Part shown: piece after piece, positions 24,516 through 31,651 of the stretch
Layout of the letters: each line of letters begins with the position of its first letter
Position numbering within the stretch: the first letter of the stretch is position 1
Source: Luteococcus sp052116585
Lineage (GTDB): Bacteria; Actinomycetota; Actinomycetes; Propionibacteriales; Propionibacteriaceae
NCBI RefSeq assembly: GCF_052116585.1
Contig: NZ_JBQKKT010000013.1
Span: 24,031-88,030 of the forward strand
Length of the DNA stretch: 64,000 bases
Direction: 5' to 3'
Notes under the pieces: model-generated
The model's database searches: none
The model's input: the letters and a program-made list of their open reading frames with translations, nothing else
What the model was told of the DNA's origin: nothing
Position numbers and translations under genes: made by a program

Positions 24516-26001
24516 GTTCGACGGATCCGAGCTGCGCCTCCAGCGCCGAGGCGACGGCCTCGAACTCGGTGAGCGCGGCGGTGAGGTCCTCGACGATTTC
24601 CCGGGCGATCACCTCGGGCGACGGCAGGCTGTCGAGGTCCGTGAGTGAGTCGTCCTTGAGCCAGGTGATGTCCAGGTTCGCCTTGTCCCGGGCGATGATC
24701 TCGTCGTAGGTGAAGGCGCGGAAGCGCTCGGATTCGGTGCGGGTGCTGCGGGGCGCTCCCGGCTTGTAGCACGCGACGAATTCGTCGAGGTGGCGGCGTT
24801 GCAGCGGGTTCTGCTTGAGCGTGAAGTGCTGGTTGGTGCGCAGGTCGTAGACCCATAGCTTCTCGGTCCAGTGCTGGCCGGGGTTGGCCTTCTTGCGGTC
24901 GAAGAAGAGCACATTGGCCTTGACGCCTTGGGCATAGAAGATGCCAGTGGGCAGCCGCAGCATGGTGTGCAGGTCGTAGTCGTCGAGCAGCTTCCTGCGG
25001 ATGGTCTCGCCCGCGCCTCCTTCGAAGAGCACATTGTCCGGGAGGACGACGGCGGCGCGGCCGTTCACCTCCAGGATGGTCATGATGTGCTGCAGGAAGT
25101 TCAGCTGCTTGTTGCTGGTGGTGGCAACGAAATCGGACCGTTCGATGACGGTGTTCTCGCTGGTCTCGCCGTCGTCGCCGTAGAAGGTGGTGACCGATGA
25201 CTTGCGTCCGAAGGGCGGGTTGGTGAGCACGACGCTCCAGCGGCGGCCGGGGTCGCTGGCCAGTGAGTCGCGCACGTCGATGGGGGAGCGGCCGTCGTAG
25301 CTGCCGACGCCGTGCAGCAGCAGGTTCATGGCGGCCAGACGGGCGGTGCCGTCGACGAGTTCGCCACCGTGGATGAAGCCTTCGCGCAGATGCTGCTTCT
25401 GCGTGGGGGTGAGGCTTGCGGCGTCCTTTGAGGCGTGTTCGTGGGCCATCAGGAGGAAGCCGCCGGTGCCGCAGGCCGGGTCTGTGACGGTGTCGGCCAC
25501 CGTCGGATCAATGACGTCGACGATGGCCTGGATCAGGGGACGGGGTGTGAAGTACTGGCCGGCGCCGGACCCCTTGTCGGAGGCGCCCTTGGCCAGCAGA
25601 GACTCGTAGGCGTCGCCGTTGATGTCGGTGCCGCTGGCGGACCAGTTCTCCTTGTTGATCAGGTCGTGGATGAGGCGTTGCAGCTTGGCCGGGTCCTGGA
25701 TGCGGTTCTGGGCCTTGCGGAAGATGGTGCCGATGACGCCGTCGCGGCGGCCCAGCTCGAGGAGCATTCGGGTGTACTCGGCTTCCAGCGCGACGCCCTT
25801 CTTGTCGAGCAGCCGCTGCCAGGAGAACTCGTCGGGCAGGATCTGCTCGGGAGCCAGCGGGCGGGTGGCGCGCTCGTGGGCCATCTTGAGGAAGAGCAGG
25901 TAGGTGAGCTGCTCGGTGTATTCGAGCACGCCGACGCCGTCGTCGCGCAGCACGTCGCAGAAGGCCCACAGCTTGTCGACGAGGCGTTTGGCGTCGGTCA
26001 T
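24508..26001 (-). CDS. hsdM: Type I restriction-modification DNA methyltransferase subunit
   Basis: The 497-residue N6-adenine methyltransferase has an N-terminal HsdM helical domain (residues 1-130), AdoMet motif I DPACGTGGFLLMAH near residue 185 and catalytic motif IV NPPFGRKS near 260. The start at 26001 has AGGAG upstream and lies in an ATGA overlap with the Fic gene; the frame extends further only as overlap. It is the last gene of a minus-strand operon whose first genes are hsdR and hsdS, an unusual order because hsdM and hsdS are normally adjacent. It should be essential to protect the host from HsdR. Confidence 0.92.
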   Translation of the reverse strand: MTDAKRLVDKLWAFCDVLRDDGVGVLEYTEQLTYLLFLKMAHERATRPLAPEQILPDEFSWQRLLDKKGVALEAEYTRMLLELGRRDGVIGTIFRKAQNRIQDPAKLQRLIHDLINKENWSASGTDINGDAYESLLAKGASDKGSGAGQYFTPRPLIQAIVDVIDPTVADTVTDPACGTGGFLLMAHEHASKDAASLTPTQKQHLREGFIHGGELVDGTARLAAMNLLLHGVGSYDGRSPIDVRDSLASDPGRRWSVVLTNPPFGRKSSVTTFYGDDGETSENTVIERSDFVATTSNKQLNFLQHIMTILEVNGRAAVVLPDNVLFEGGAGETIRRKLLDDYDLHTMLRLPTGIFYAQGVKANVLFFDRKKANPGQHWTEKLWVYDLRTNQHFTLKQNPLQRRHLDEFVACYKPGAPRSTRTESERFRAFTYDEIIARDKANLDITWLKDDSLTDLDSLPSPEVIAREIVEDLTAALTEFEAVASALEAQLGSVEQN

Positions 26002-27296
26002 CGGTTCTCCTGGGGTTGGGGACGGGCAGGAACGTCTCGATTGGGTGCTGACACGCGGGTGTCGAACTTGGTGCTGGCCAGGCGGCGTTCGGTGTGGGTG
26101 ATCAGGTCGAGCACTTCGGTGGCGACGAAGGCGCGGGTCCGACGGCCGGCCGACTTCTGTTCCAGAATCCCGGCGGCTTCCAACTCGATGAGCGCCTTGT
26201 TGGCGGCTGGCGCGGACACCTGGTGGATGCGCTCGACCGTCTGGACCGTGAGCACGGGCGTGCTGGGCAGGTCTGTGAGGATCTGTCCGGTTGAGGAGTC
26301 GCTGCGCATGCTGCGCTGGCGTCCAGACTTGGATCGGTGCTCGCCGAGTCGGGCTGCCCATAGGTCCCGTAGCTCGGTGACTTGGGTGCGTAGCTCGTCG
26401 GCTTGGGCGGCCGCGCGGAGCACTGCCGTGGTGAACTCCTCAATCCAAGCATTCGTGGCTTGCTCTGCCGCACGGGGATCGTCATGCCGGAACTTCGTGA
26501 GGCCGCGAACATAGTCATCACGAAAGGTCGCCAGAACGAGACTTACTGGCAGCACGGCGCTGGGTGTCAGGCCTCGGCGCGAAAGCACGGTGTGGATGAG
26601 GGCGCGGCCGACACGGCCGTTTCCGTCAGTGAACGGGTGGATGGTCTCGAACTGTGCGTGGACGAGGGCTGCTTGCACAAGGGGGGAATGGCTCGCCCCG
26701 TTCAGGTAGTCGACGAGGTCCTGCATCATGGCGGGAACGTGTTCTGGGGCTGGCGGTACGAAGTCGGCGTCCAGCGGGTGGTGGTTGGATCCACCGATCC
26801 AGTTCTGCACGGTCCGAAGGCCGTGGTGGCGCGGTTCGTCGGCAAGGAGCGCGGTGTGGAGTTCCTCGATGTCGGCGACCCTGATGCTGTCGGCTGACGC
26901 GAGGCGGGTGGATGCCTCGCGGACGAGTGTCATGTTGCGCGCCACCAGCTGCGCCTGCTCGCTGTATCCGTGGATTTCCTCCTCCTGGGCAAGCTCGGCG
27001 AAGGCAACCTGCCGCGCTGCGGGAGCGATGCCCTCGATGCGCGAGGATGCGATCGCCTCGGAACGCAGCAGGAAGCGCGCCAGACCCGCAAGGTCCTCGG
27101 CGCCAGGACCATTGTTCAGCTGTCGCACGGCGCGTTCGGCCCGGGCCAGCCGATGGTCCAGCGTGGCGGGCGGGCGGATGGCCAGTCCGCACAAGGGACC
27201 GGGCAGGAACCACTGAAATCGGCCGGATCGACGGTCGCGTGCCGGGACGCCAGAGCTGAGGGTGCTGGTCCACTCGGCGTCGTGCCACGTGCCCAT
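25998..27296 (-). CDS. Fic-family protein (class II, with inhibitory helix motif)
   Basis: The 432-residue protein carries the Fic active-site motif HPFTDGNGRVGR at residues 220-231, with all catalytic residues present. Upstream, SSRIEG at residues 84-89 fits the (S/T)xxxE(G/N) inhibitory-helix motif of class II Fic proteins. The C-terminal ~100 residues (TVQTVERIHQVSAPAANKAL) look like a winged helix that could bind DNA. Fic domains usually transfer AMP to protein hydroxyl groups. The ATG follows AGGAG. An AACTTTA dyad lies just upstream. The gene overlaps hsdM by 4 bases. Confidence 0.88.
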   Translation of the reverse strand: MGTWHDAEWTSTLSSGVPARDRRSGRFQWFLPGPLCGLAIRPPATLDHRLARAERAVRQLNNGPGAEDLAGLARFLLRSEAIASSRIEGIAPAARQVAFAELAQEEEIHGYSEQAQLVARNMTLVREASTRLASADSIRVADIEELHTALLADEPRHHGLRTVQNWIGGSNHHPLDADFVPPAPEHVPAMMQDLVDYLNGASHSPLVQAALVHAQFETIHPFTDGNGRVGRALIHTVLSRRGLTPSAVLPVSLVLATFRDDYVRGLTKFRHDDPRAAEQATNAWIEEFTTAVLRAAAQADELRTQVTELRDLWAARLGEHRSKSGRQRSMRSDSSTGQILTDLPSTPVLTVQTVERIHQVSAPAANKALIELEAAGILEQKSAGRRTRAFVATEVLDLITHTERRLASTKFDTRVSAPNRDVPARPQPQENR

Positions 27297-27334
27297 CGCT
27301 GGCTCCTAAGGTTGGTTTCCTGCTCGGTTGGCGA

Positions 27335-27354
27335 AACTTTACGCCTCTAAAGTT
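27335..27354. promoter_or_regulatory. Inverted repeat AACTTTA-N6-TAAAGTT, possible Fic-gene operator
   Basis: A perfect 7-bp dyad 39-58 bases upstream of the fic ATG, in the 91-bp gap after the AlbA_2 gene. Its AT-richness against the GC-rich background and the winged-helix C-terminus of the Fic protein suggest autoregulation. Confidence 0.5.
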
Positions 27355-27387
27355 CTGTTCTGGCTCATCGTGGTGATCGTCTCGGCC

Positions 27388-29082
27388 TCAGCGGGGCCGG
27401 TAGCGCCGATTGCGGCTGCGAGGAGGCGCAGTGGCTTCGACGAGCCCTTGGTCGATCAGGGCATTGAGTTCGTTCACCGCCGTGACGTAGGACACGTCGA
27501 GGAGTTCGGCGATTGCGTGCGACGTCAGTTCCCCTTCGCGTTCCAGGGCCGTCAGTGCCACCTCTTGGCGGTCGGTGCGGGCCCTTCGTCGGTGGGGTGC
27601 CTCATAGCCGGGGTCGAGCAGGTACTGGGCTCCACGGCGGCCACCAGTTCTGAGGACGAGTCCGCGGCGGACGAGGTCTCCCAGCGCACGTGTGGCATCG
27701 GTGGGGTGTGCGCCCCAGTTCTGGAGAGTCTGGTTGCGGACGGGGCGCCCGGCGTGCAGGAGTGCCAGGGCCTGCGTCTGGTGCTGGCTGAGCCCTTCTT
27801 GCCCCAGGGACGCGATCCAGCCAAGGACTTCGGGAGTCATCAGGGCATGGTGGGGGACGGTCACCTGGACGCGGGTCAGGCTTCCGTCGAAGTCCGGTGG
27901 CAGCATCCCGGCGCGGTTGAGCTGGCGGAAGATCGTGGGAATGCCGGAACCGCGATTCTCGGCGAGCATGCGCCCGTCCGAGGTGGGGCTCTCGGAGAGG
28001 AGCCGGGCCAGCACGGTGTTTCGGGACGACGACACATCGGGCTGCCCGAATCGTGCGGGATCGACCGGCCCGTAGAAGCCGCCGGGGCTGCGCACCACGA
28101 GCCGGTCTGGGAACAGTTCCACCTGCACCTGCGTGCCGCGGGCTTCTGGGGAGTAGTCACGGTGCATGACCGCGTTGACGAGCAATTCGCGCACCACCCC
28201 CAGCGGGTATTCGAGGCGGTCGGTCCGGCCGTGGGCCTCGACGACTGAGGCCCTGGACATGTGGCGGACCAGGATCTGCAGGGCTCGCTCCACCATTTCT
28301 GCGAGGGATCCGTCCACGGTCTGATTGTCGGTGAAACGTTCTCCCATGGCGCCCTTGTCGCCGCTGACGACGGTTGGGTGGACCACCACGGACATGCCCA
28401 GCTGGGGATGGAACTGCTGGGGGTAGGTTCCGAAGGTCAGGAGCCCAGCGAGCGTGGGGCGGAGAATGCCGTGGTCGAGGCAGACGACGTTGAGGCGGCG
28501 CAGACAGCTCTCCGTGTCGAGGCCCGCGAAGGCTCGTGGCTGGCGCTGTTGCATGCGGGTGATCAGTGCGGCCACCGCCGTGGGGTCCAGGTCGTCCATG
28601 GTGGCGTCAGGCACGGGTTCGCGGTCATAGGTGGGCTGGGTGCGCTGCTCGGTGAGCCTGTCCACTTCATAGTCGGTGAGCCGACGGTCTCCCTCGTCGA
28701 CTCGGGTGAATGAACCCCCGTACTTGCCGCGGGTGGTGATGTAGCAGGGCTTCTCTTCCGGGGCGATTTCGGGCACTTCCATCATCACGACGGGATGGTT
28801 GCCGTCGACGTGTTTGATGGAGATCTCGCCCCGCACCGGCGGGGTCATGTCATTGGCCGCCATCCCGGCAAGTGCCTCACGGATGCGGGACGCGTCGACC
28901 GCCACCGGCTGGAATGTTGCGTCGTCGATGCCGAGGAGGATGGTGCCGCCGCTGGTGTTGGCGAAGGCTGAGAGGGTGTCCCGGACCGACGTGGGACAGC
29001 CACCAGTTGCGGCCTTCACCTCGGTCCTGGCCGTCTCGACACCAAGCCGGCGCAGTTCGTCAACGACCGCCTGGGCGTCCAT
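27388..29082 (-). CDS. AlbA_2 (Schlafen-like) domain / HATPase_c_4 putative regulator
   Basis: The 564-residue protein has an N-terminal AlbA_2 domain (EVKAATGGCP and ANTSGGTILLGIDD, residues 15-60). A central GHKL-type ATPase region includes ELLVNAVMHRDYSPEARGTQVQV and VRSPGGFYGPVD (about residues 275-330). C-terminal winged-helix repeats end in HAIAELLDVSYVTAVNELNALIDQGLVEA. This COG2865-type architecture is common beside restriction and defence genes. I choose ATG at 29082 because AGGAG precedes it; ATG at 29100 lies inside an inverted repeat and lacks a site. Confidence 0.8.
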   Translation of the reverse strand: MDAQAVVDELRRLGVETARTEVKAATGGCPTSVRDTLSAFANTSGGTILLGIDDATFQPVAVDASRIREALAGMAANDMTPPVRGEISIKHVDGNHPVVMMEVPEIAPEEKPCYITTRGKYGGSFTRVDEGDRRLTDYEVDRLTEQRTQPTYDREPVPDATMDDLDPTAVAALITRMQQRQPRAFAGLDTESCLRRLNVVCLDHGILRPTLAGLLTFGTYPQQFHPQLGMSVVVHPTVVSGDKGAMGERFTDNQTVDGSLAEMVERALQILVRHMSRASVVEAHGRTDRLEYPLGVVRELLVNAVMHRDYSPEARGTQVQVELFPDRLVVRSPGGFYGPVDPARFGQPDVSSSRNTVLARLLSESPTSDGRMLAENRGSGIPTIFRQLNRAGMLPPDFDGSLTRVQVTVPHHALMTPEVLGWIASLGQEGLSQHQTQALALLHAGRPVRNQTLQNWGAHPTDATRALGDLVRRGLVLRTGGRRGAQYLLDPGYEAPHRRRARTDRQEVALTALEREGELTSHAIAELLDVSYVTAVNELNALIDQGLVEATAPPRSRNRRYRPR

Positions 29083-29099
29083 GCCGCTCCTGTCTCTCA

Positions 29100-29124
29100 T
29101 GACTACAGCTCATGATTGTAGTCA
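29100..29124. promoter_or_regulatory. Inverted repeat TGACTACA-N9-TGTAGTCA overlapping putative -10
   Basis: A perfect 8-bp dyad directly upstream of the AlbA_2/ATPase gene. On the minus strand its upstream half contains TACAAT, a good -10 hexamer, so a bound repressor would block the promoter. The gene product has winged-helix domains and may regulate itself. Confidence 0.55.
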
Positions 29125-29187
29125 CGTTGTAATGACGGGGCGGGTGATGAAGAGAGGACTTGGCTCGAACCTATCCAGCCGGTCCTC

Positions 29188-29817
29188 CTAGCGTCGGCCC
29201 TTGGTTGTTCGTGGATGAGTGCCATGTACCTGTTCCAAGAGGCCCTTGGCGCGATTCGCTGCCCCGCTGTCGGTAGCCACCTGGAGAGTAAGGATCTCTC
29301 GCTGCAGCACCAGTGCAGACAACTCATCGGCAGACACCGTGGTGCCAGGGACCTGCTGGCGGATGAGTGCCGCGAGCAGCTCTGTCAGGGGCGTGCCGAT
29401 GGCCTCCTTGAAGTTGAACCCCACCAGTTGCAGCATCGTCAGCATTTCGGGGGTCAGCAGGGTCTTGATCACGTCGAGGGATGCCAAGGGTCCCGCGCCA
29501 GAGGATTCAGCGCCGACTTCCTCGGAGCTGAGCAGGCTCTCCAGAGCCGGGATCAGCGTATCGGTGATGAAGGTGAGCTCATCTTCGGAGATCTTTTGGG
29601 CCACGAGCTGCTCGTCCATTTGCTGCCCCAGCGTGATGAGAAGGGCCTTGTCGGCCAAGAGGTCGTTGATGATCTCGGTGAGCTGATTGATCTGCTCACT
29701 CATGTCGCGCGACGTCTTCGCGCTGCGTACGCGATCAGCGACGAGTGTGGCTGTGTTGCGAGCAGCCACATCAGCGAGGGTCAGGCCAGCCTGAATTGCT
29801 TCTTGGGTAACGGTCAT
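29188..29817 (-). CDS. Unknown 209-residue protein in restriction operon
   Basis: I do not recognise this protein. It is acidic, Leu-rich and mostly helical, with no Cys and no signal peptide. A possible coiled coil lies at residues 35-75 (MSEQINQLTEIINDLLADKALLITLGQQM), and conserved-looking segments include LASLDVIKTLLTPEMLTMLQLVGFNF near 115. The C-terminus is basic (HPRTTKGRR). The ATG at 29817 is chosen because longer frames overlap the GIY-YIG gene and begin with TTG. It lies 47 bases after the GIY-YIG gene and may work with it or with the restriction complex. Confidence 0.65.
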   Translation of the reverse strand: MTVTQEAIQAGLTLADVAARNTATLVADRVRSAKTSRDMSEQINQLTEIINDLLADKALLITLGQQMDEQLVAQKISEDELTFITDTLIPALESLLSSEEVGAESSGAGPLASLDVIKTLLTPEMLTMLQLVGFNFKEAIGTPLTELLAALIRQQVPGTTVSADELSALVLQREILTLQVATDSGAANRAKGLLEQVHGTHPRTTKGRR

Positions 29818-29864
29818 GTGCTCATGGTGTCGGAAGGGTCTGACAGTTTTGCAGCCATGGCCGG

Positions 29865-30425
29865 TCAGCAGGTGGGGCCCGCCAGACTGGCCATTGCCTC
29901 CCGACGTTGTTGCAGATGCACCCACTTGACGGGGTCCTTCGAGAGGTTCATCGGCGGATGCCAAACGCGGATAATGAGTGTCTCGGTAGCCTCGAGGTTC
30001 ACGTCAGCAGGAGAGGGCCAGATGGTCAGGGTGAGGTGGGCCCGCATCCATTCGGTCAAACAGGCCTCTTGAGCCTTGTCGGCGAGCCTCCACTTGCTGC
30101 GCGGACTCCGTGCGCCCCGGGGGACAGGGGTCAGGTGAAGATCGTCTGCGAGCAGGGCGGCGCAGCTGCGACGGACGGTCGACCCGCCCGTGGCGGTGGA
30201 CGCGAAGTGCTGGCGGGTATCCCGTTTCCGGAGGCTCTTGGTAGCCAGACCGACGTAGATCGGAGCGCTAGGTTGGTGGCTCGCCAAGCCGAGCTGGGCC
30301 AGGCCTTCCGGACAGGCGTGCACCGAGTAGAGACCGGGTACGTCCGGGGTGTTCGCCATTGCATCGGGGATCGCCCGGCCGGGCTGTCGGAGAGCAGCCA
30401 TGGCAGCGTCGACTGCGGAGGTCAT
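29865..30425 (-). CDS. GIY-YIG nuclease-like protein
   Basis: The 186-residue protein has PGLYSVHA near residue 30 and APIYVGLATKSLRKRDTRQHF near 54, the two halves of a GIY-YIG motif with both Tyr present. A catalytic-type Arg/His follows in RKRDTRQHF, a candidate metal-binding Glu in NLEATETLIIR and an Asn in PPMN near the end. These spacings fit the GIY-YIG fold. It overlaps hsdS by ATGA, so it is translated with the specificity subunit. A nuclease between hsdS and hsdM is not part of a standard type I system. Confidence 0.75.
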   Translation of the reverse strand: MTSAVDAAMAALRQPGRAIPDAMANTPDVPGLYSVHACPEGLAQLGLASHQPSAPIYVGLATKSLRKRDTRQHFASTATGGSTVRRSCAALLADDLHLTPVPRGARSPRSKWRLADKAQEACLTEWMRAHLTLTIWPSPADVNLEATETLIIRVWHPPMNLSKDPVKWVHLQQRREAMASLAGPTC

Positions 30426-31651
30426 GGGACTACCTCGGCCAGTTCCTTGATCACCTCGGTGTCGGACTTGTGACCGGTGAGGCGGCCCGAGAAAGCGGCA
30501 GCGAGAACTGCCCGACCCAAGTTGGTCGATCGCGCCTCGGTTTTGCCAATCTGTGCGCGAAGACGAGTTGCGCCCGTCCGAAGAACATCGGCGCGAGCCA
30601 AGATGGCCCGCCGAACTTGAGGTTCCGGCAGCGGGATGGGGATCTGCCTAATCAGCCCCTGGTTCAAGTTTGGCTGGACTCCACCGACAGCGAGTTTCCT
30701 CATCGTCGAGTAGTTGGCCTGAAGGATCAGTCTGACCCACGATCGCAATGCGGGATCACTGACCTGTACGGCAGCGCAGGCCTGATTGATGGTGGCTGAG
30801 ATTTGGAGTTCAGCGACGGTTCCTCGCGTCTTGCCTTCCCCGTACATGGCCACCAGCAGGGTTCCGGATGGGAGCATCCTGAGGGGGGTCGACTCAAGGG
30901 CTGCGGAAGTCACCCATTGGCGTGCCTCGGTGATGTCTTCGGCCCAGAGATCGCCGCTGGTGATCCACGGAATCGAGCCGTCCGTCCAGAAGGCCTTATT
31001 GCCACGCGAGGGAGTCGTGCCGGAACTGATGCTGGCTAAGTCGCCAAGCATGACGAGCGGACTGTTCTCTGAGCTCTCGCTGACGAGCTGTTCGAGAGCT
31101 GCGGAACCAAGGGCTCGCGCCTTGTTCTGTGCGCCCTTCAGAGCGGCGTCGGCGGCGTCGAGGTGGGAGAGGTGCTCCTCGACGAGCTCCACGATCCGGC
31201 GCTGCTCGTCCAAGGAGGAGGGGAAGGAGATGGGCCACGCCTTCAGCGTGCCCTGTCCAATGTTCTTCTGGGTGGCTCCCTTGCCTGCAGCAGCAAGGCT
31301 CGCTCGCTGGGAGAGGAGGTAGTAGAACAGGAATTTCGGGATCACCCGCCCATTACCCACAGCGGCAGCGATGGCTTGGTTCGTCGTGACAGGAAACTGT
31401 GTCAGGCCGAGCTTCCCGATGCTTCCGTACATGGCCACGAGGACTGCGTCCTGAGGAACCCATTTGGCAGAGGAGTTCGCGAGCCCCTCGTCCGTGATGG
31501 TCTTTGAGGCGGTGGCAATGGCGCCGTCGTTGAGATCGCCAATGATCAACCAAGGGATATCTCCACCATAGAAAGAAGCCGTGCCAGCTGATGGTGTCCC
31601 GCCACTTGACCAAGACGCGATATCGCCAAGCGTCGAACGTTCCCAGGTCAC
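30422..31651 (-). CDS. hsdS: Type I restriction-modification specificity subunit
   Basis: The 409-residue protein has two target-recognition domains. TRD1 (residues 1-185) begins WERSTLGDIASWSSGGTPS and ends near DEQRRIVELVEEHLSHLD. TRD2 (about 195-390) begins PLVMLGDLASISSGTTPSRGN and ends near PQVRRAILARADVL. The repeated start pattern (LGDIA-x-x-SSGGTPS and LGDLA-x-ISSGTTPS) and the two helical conserved regions are typical. It overlaps hsdR upstream and the GIY-YIG gene downstream. Its codon use is visibly less GC-rich than that of the flanking genes. Confidence 0.92.
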   Translation of the reverse strand: MTWERSTLGDIASWSSGGTPSAGTASFYGGDIPWLIIGDLNDGAIATASKTITDEGLANSSAKWVPQDAVLVAMYGSIGKLGLTQFPVTTNQAIAAAVGNGRVIPKFLFYYLLSQRASLAAAGKGATQKNIGQGTLKAWPISFPSSLDEQRRIVELVEEHLSHLDAADAALKGAQNKARALGSAALEQLVSESSENSPLVMLGDLASISSGTTPSRGNKAFWTDGSIPWITSGDLWAEDITEARQWVTSAALESTPLRMLPSGTLLVAMYGEGKTRGTVAELQISATINQACAAVQVSDPALRSWVRLILQANYSTMRKLAVGGVQPNLNQGLIRQIPIPLPEPQVRRAILARADVLRTGATRLRAQIGKTEARSTNLGRAVLAAAFSGRLTGHKSDTEVIKELAEVVP

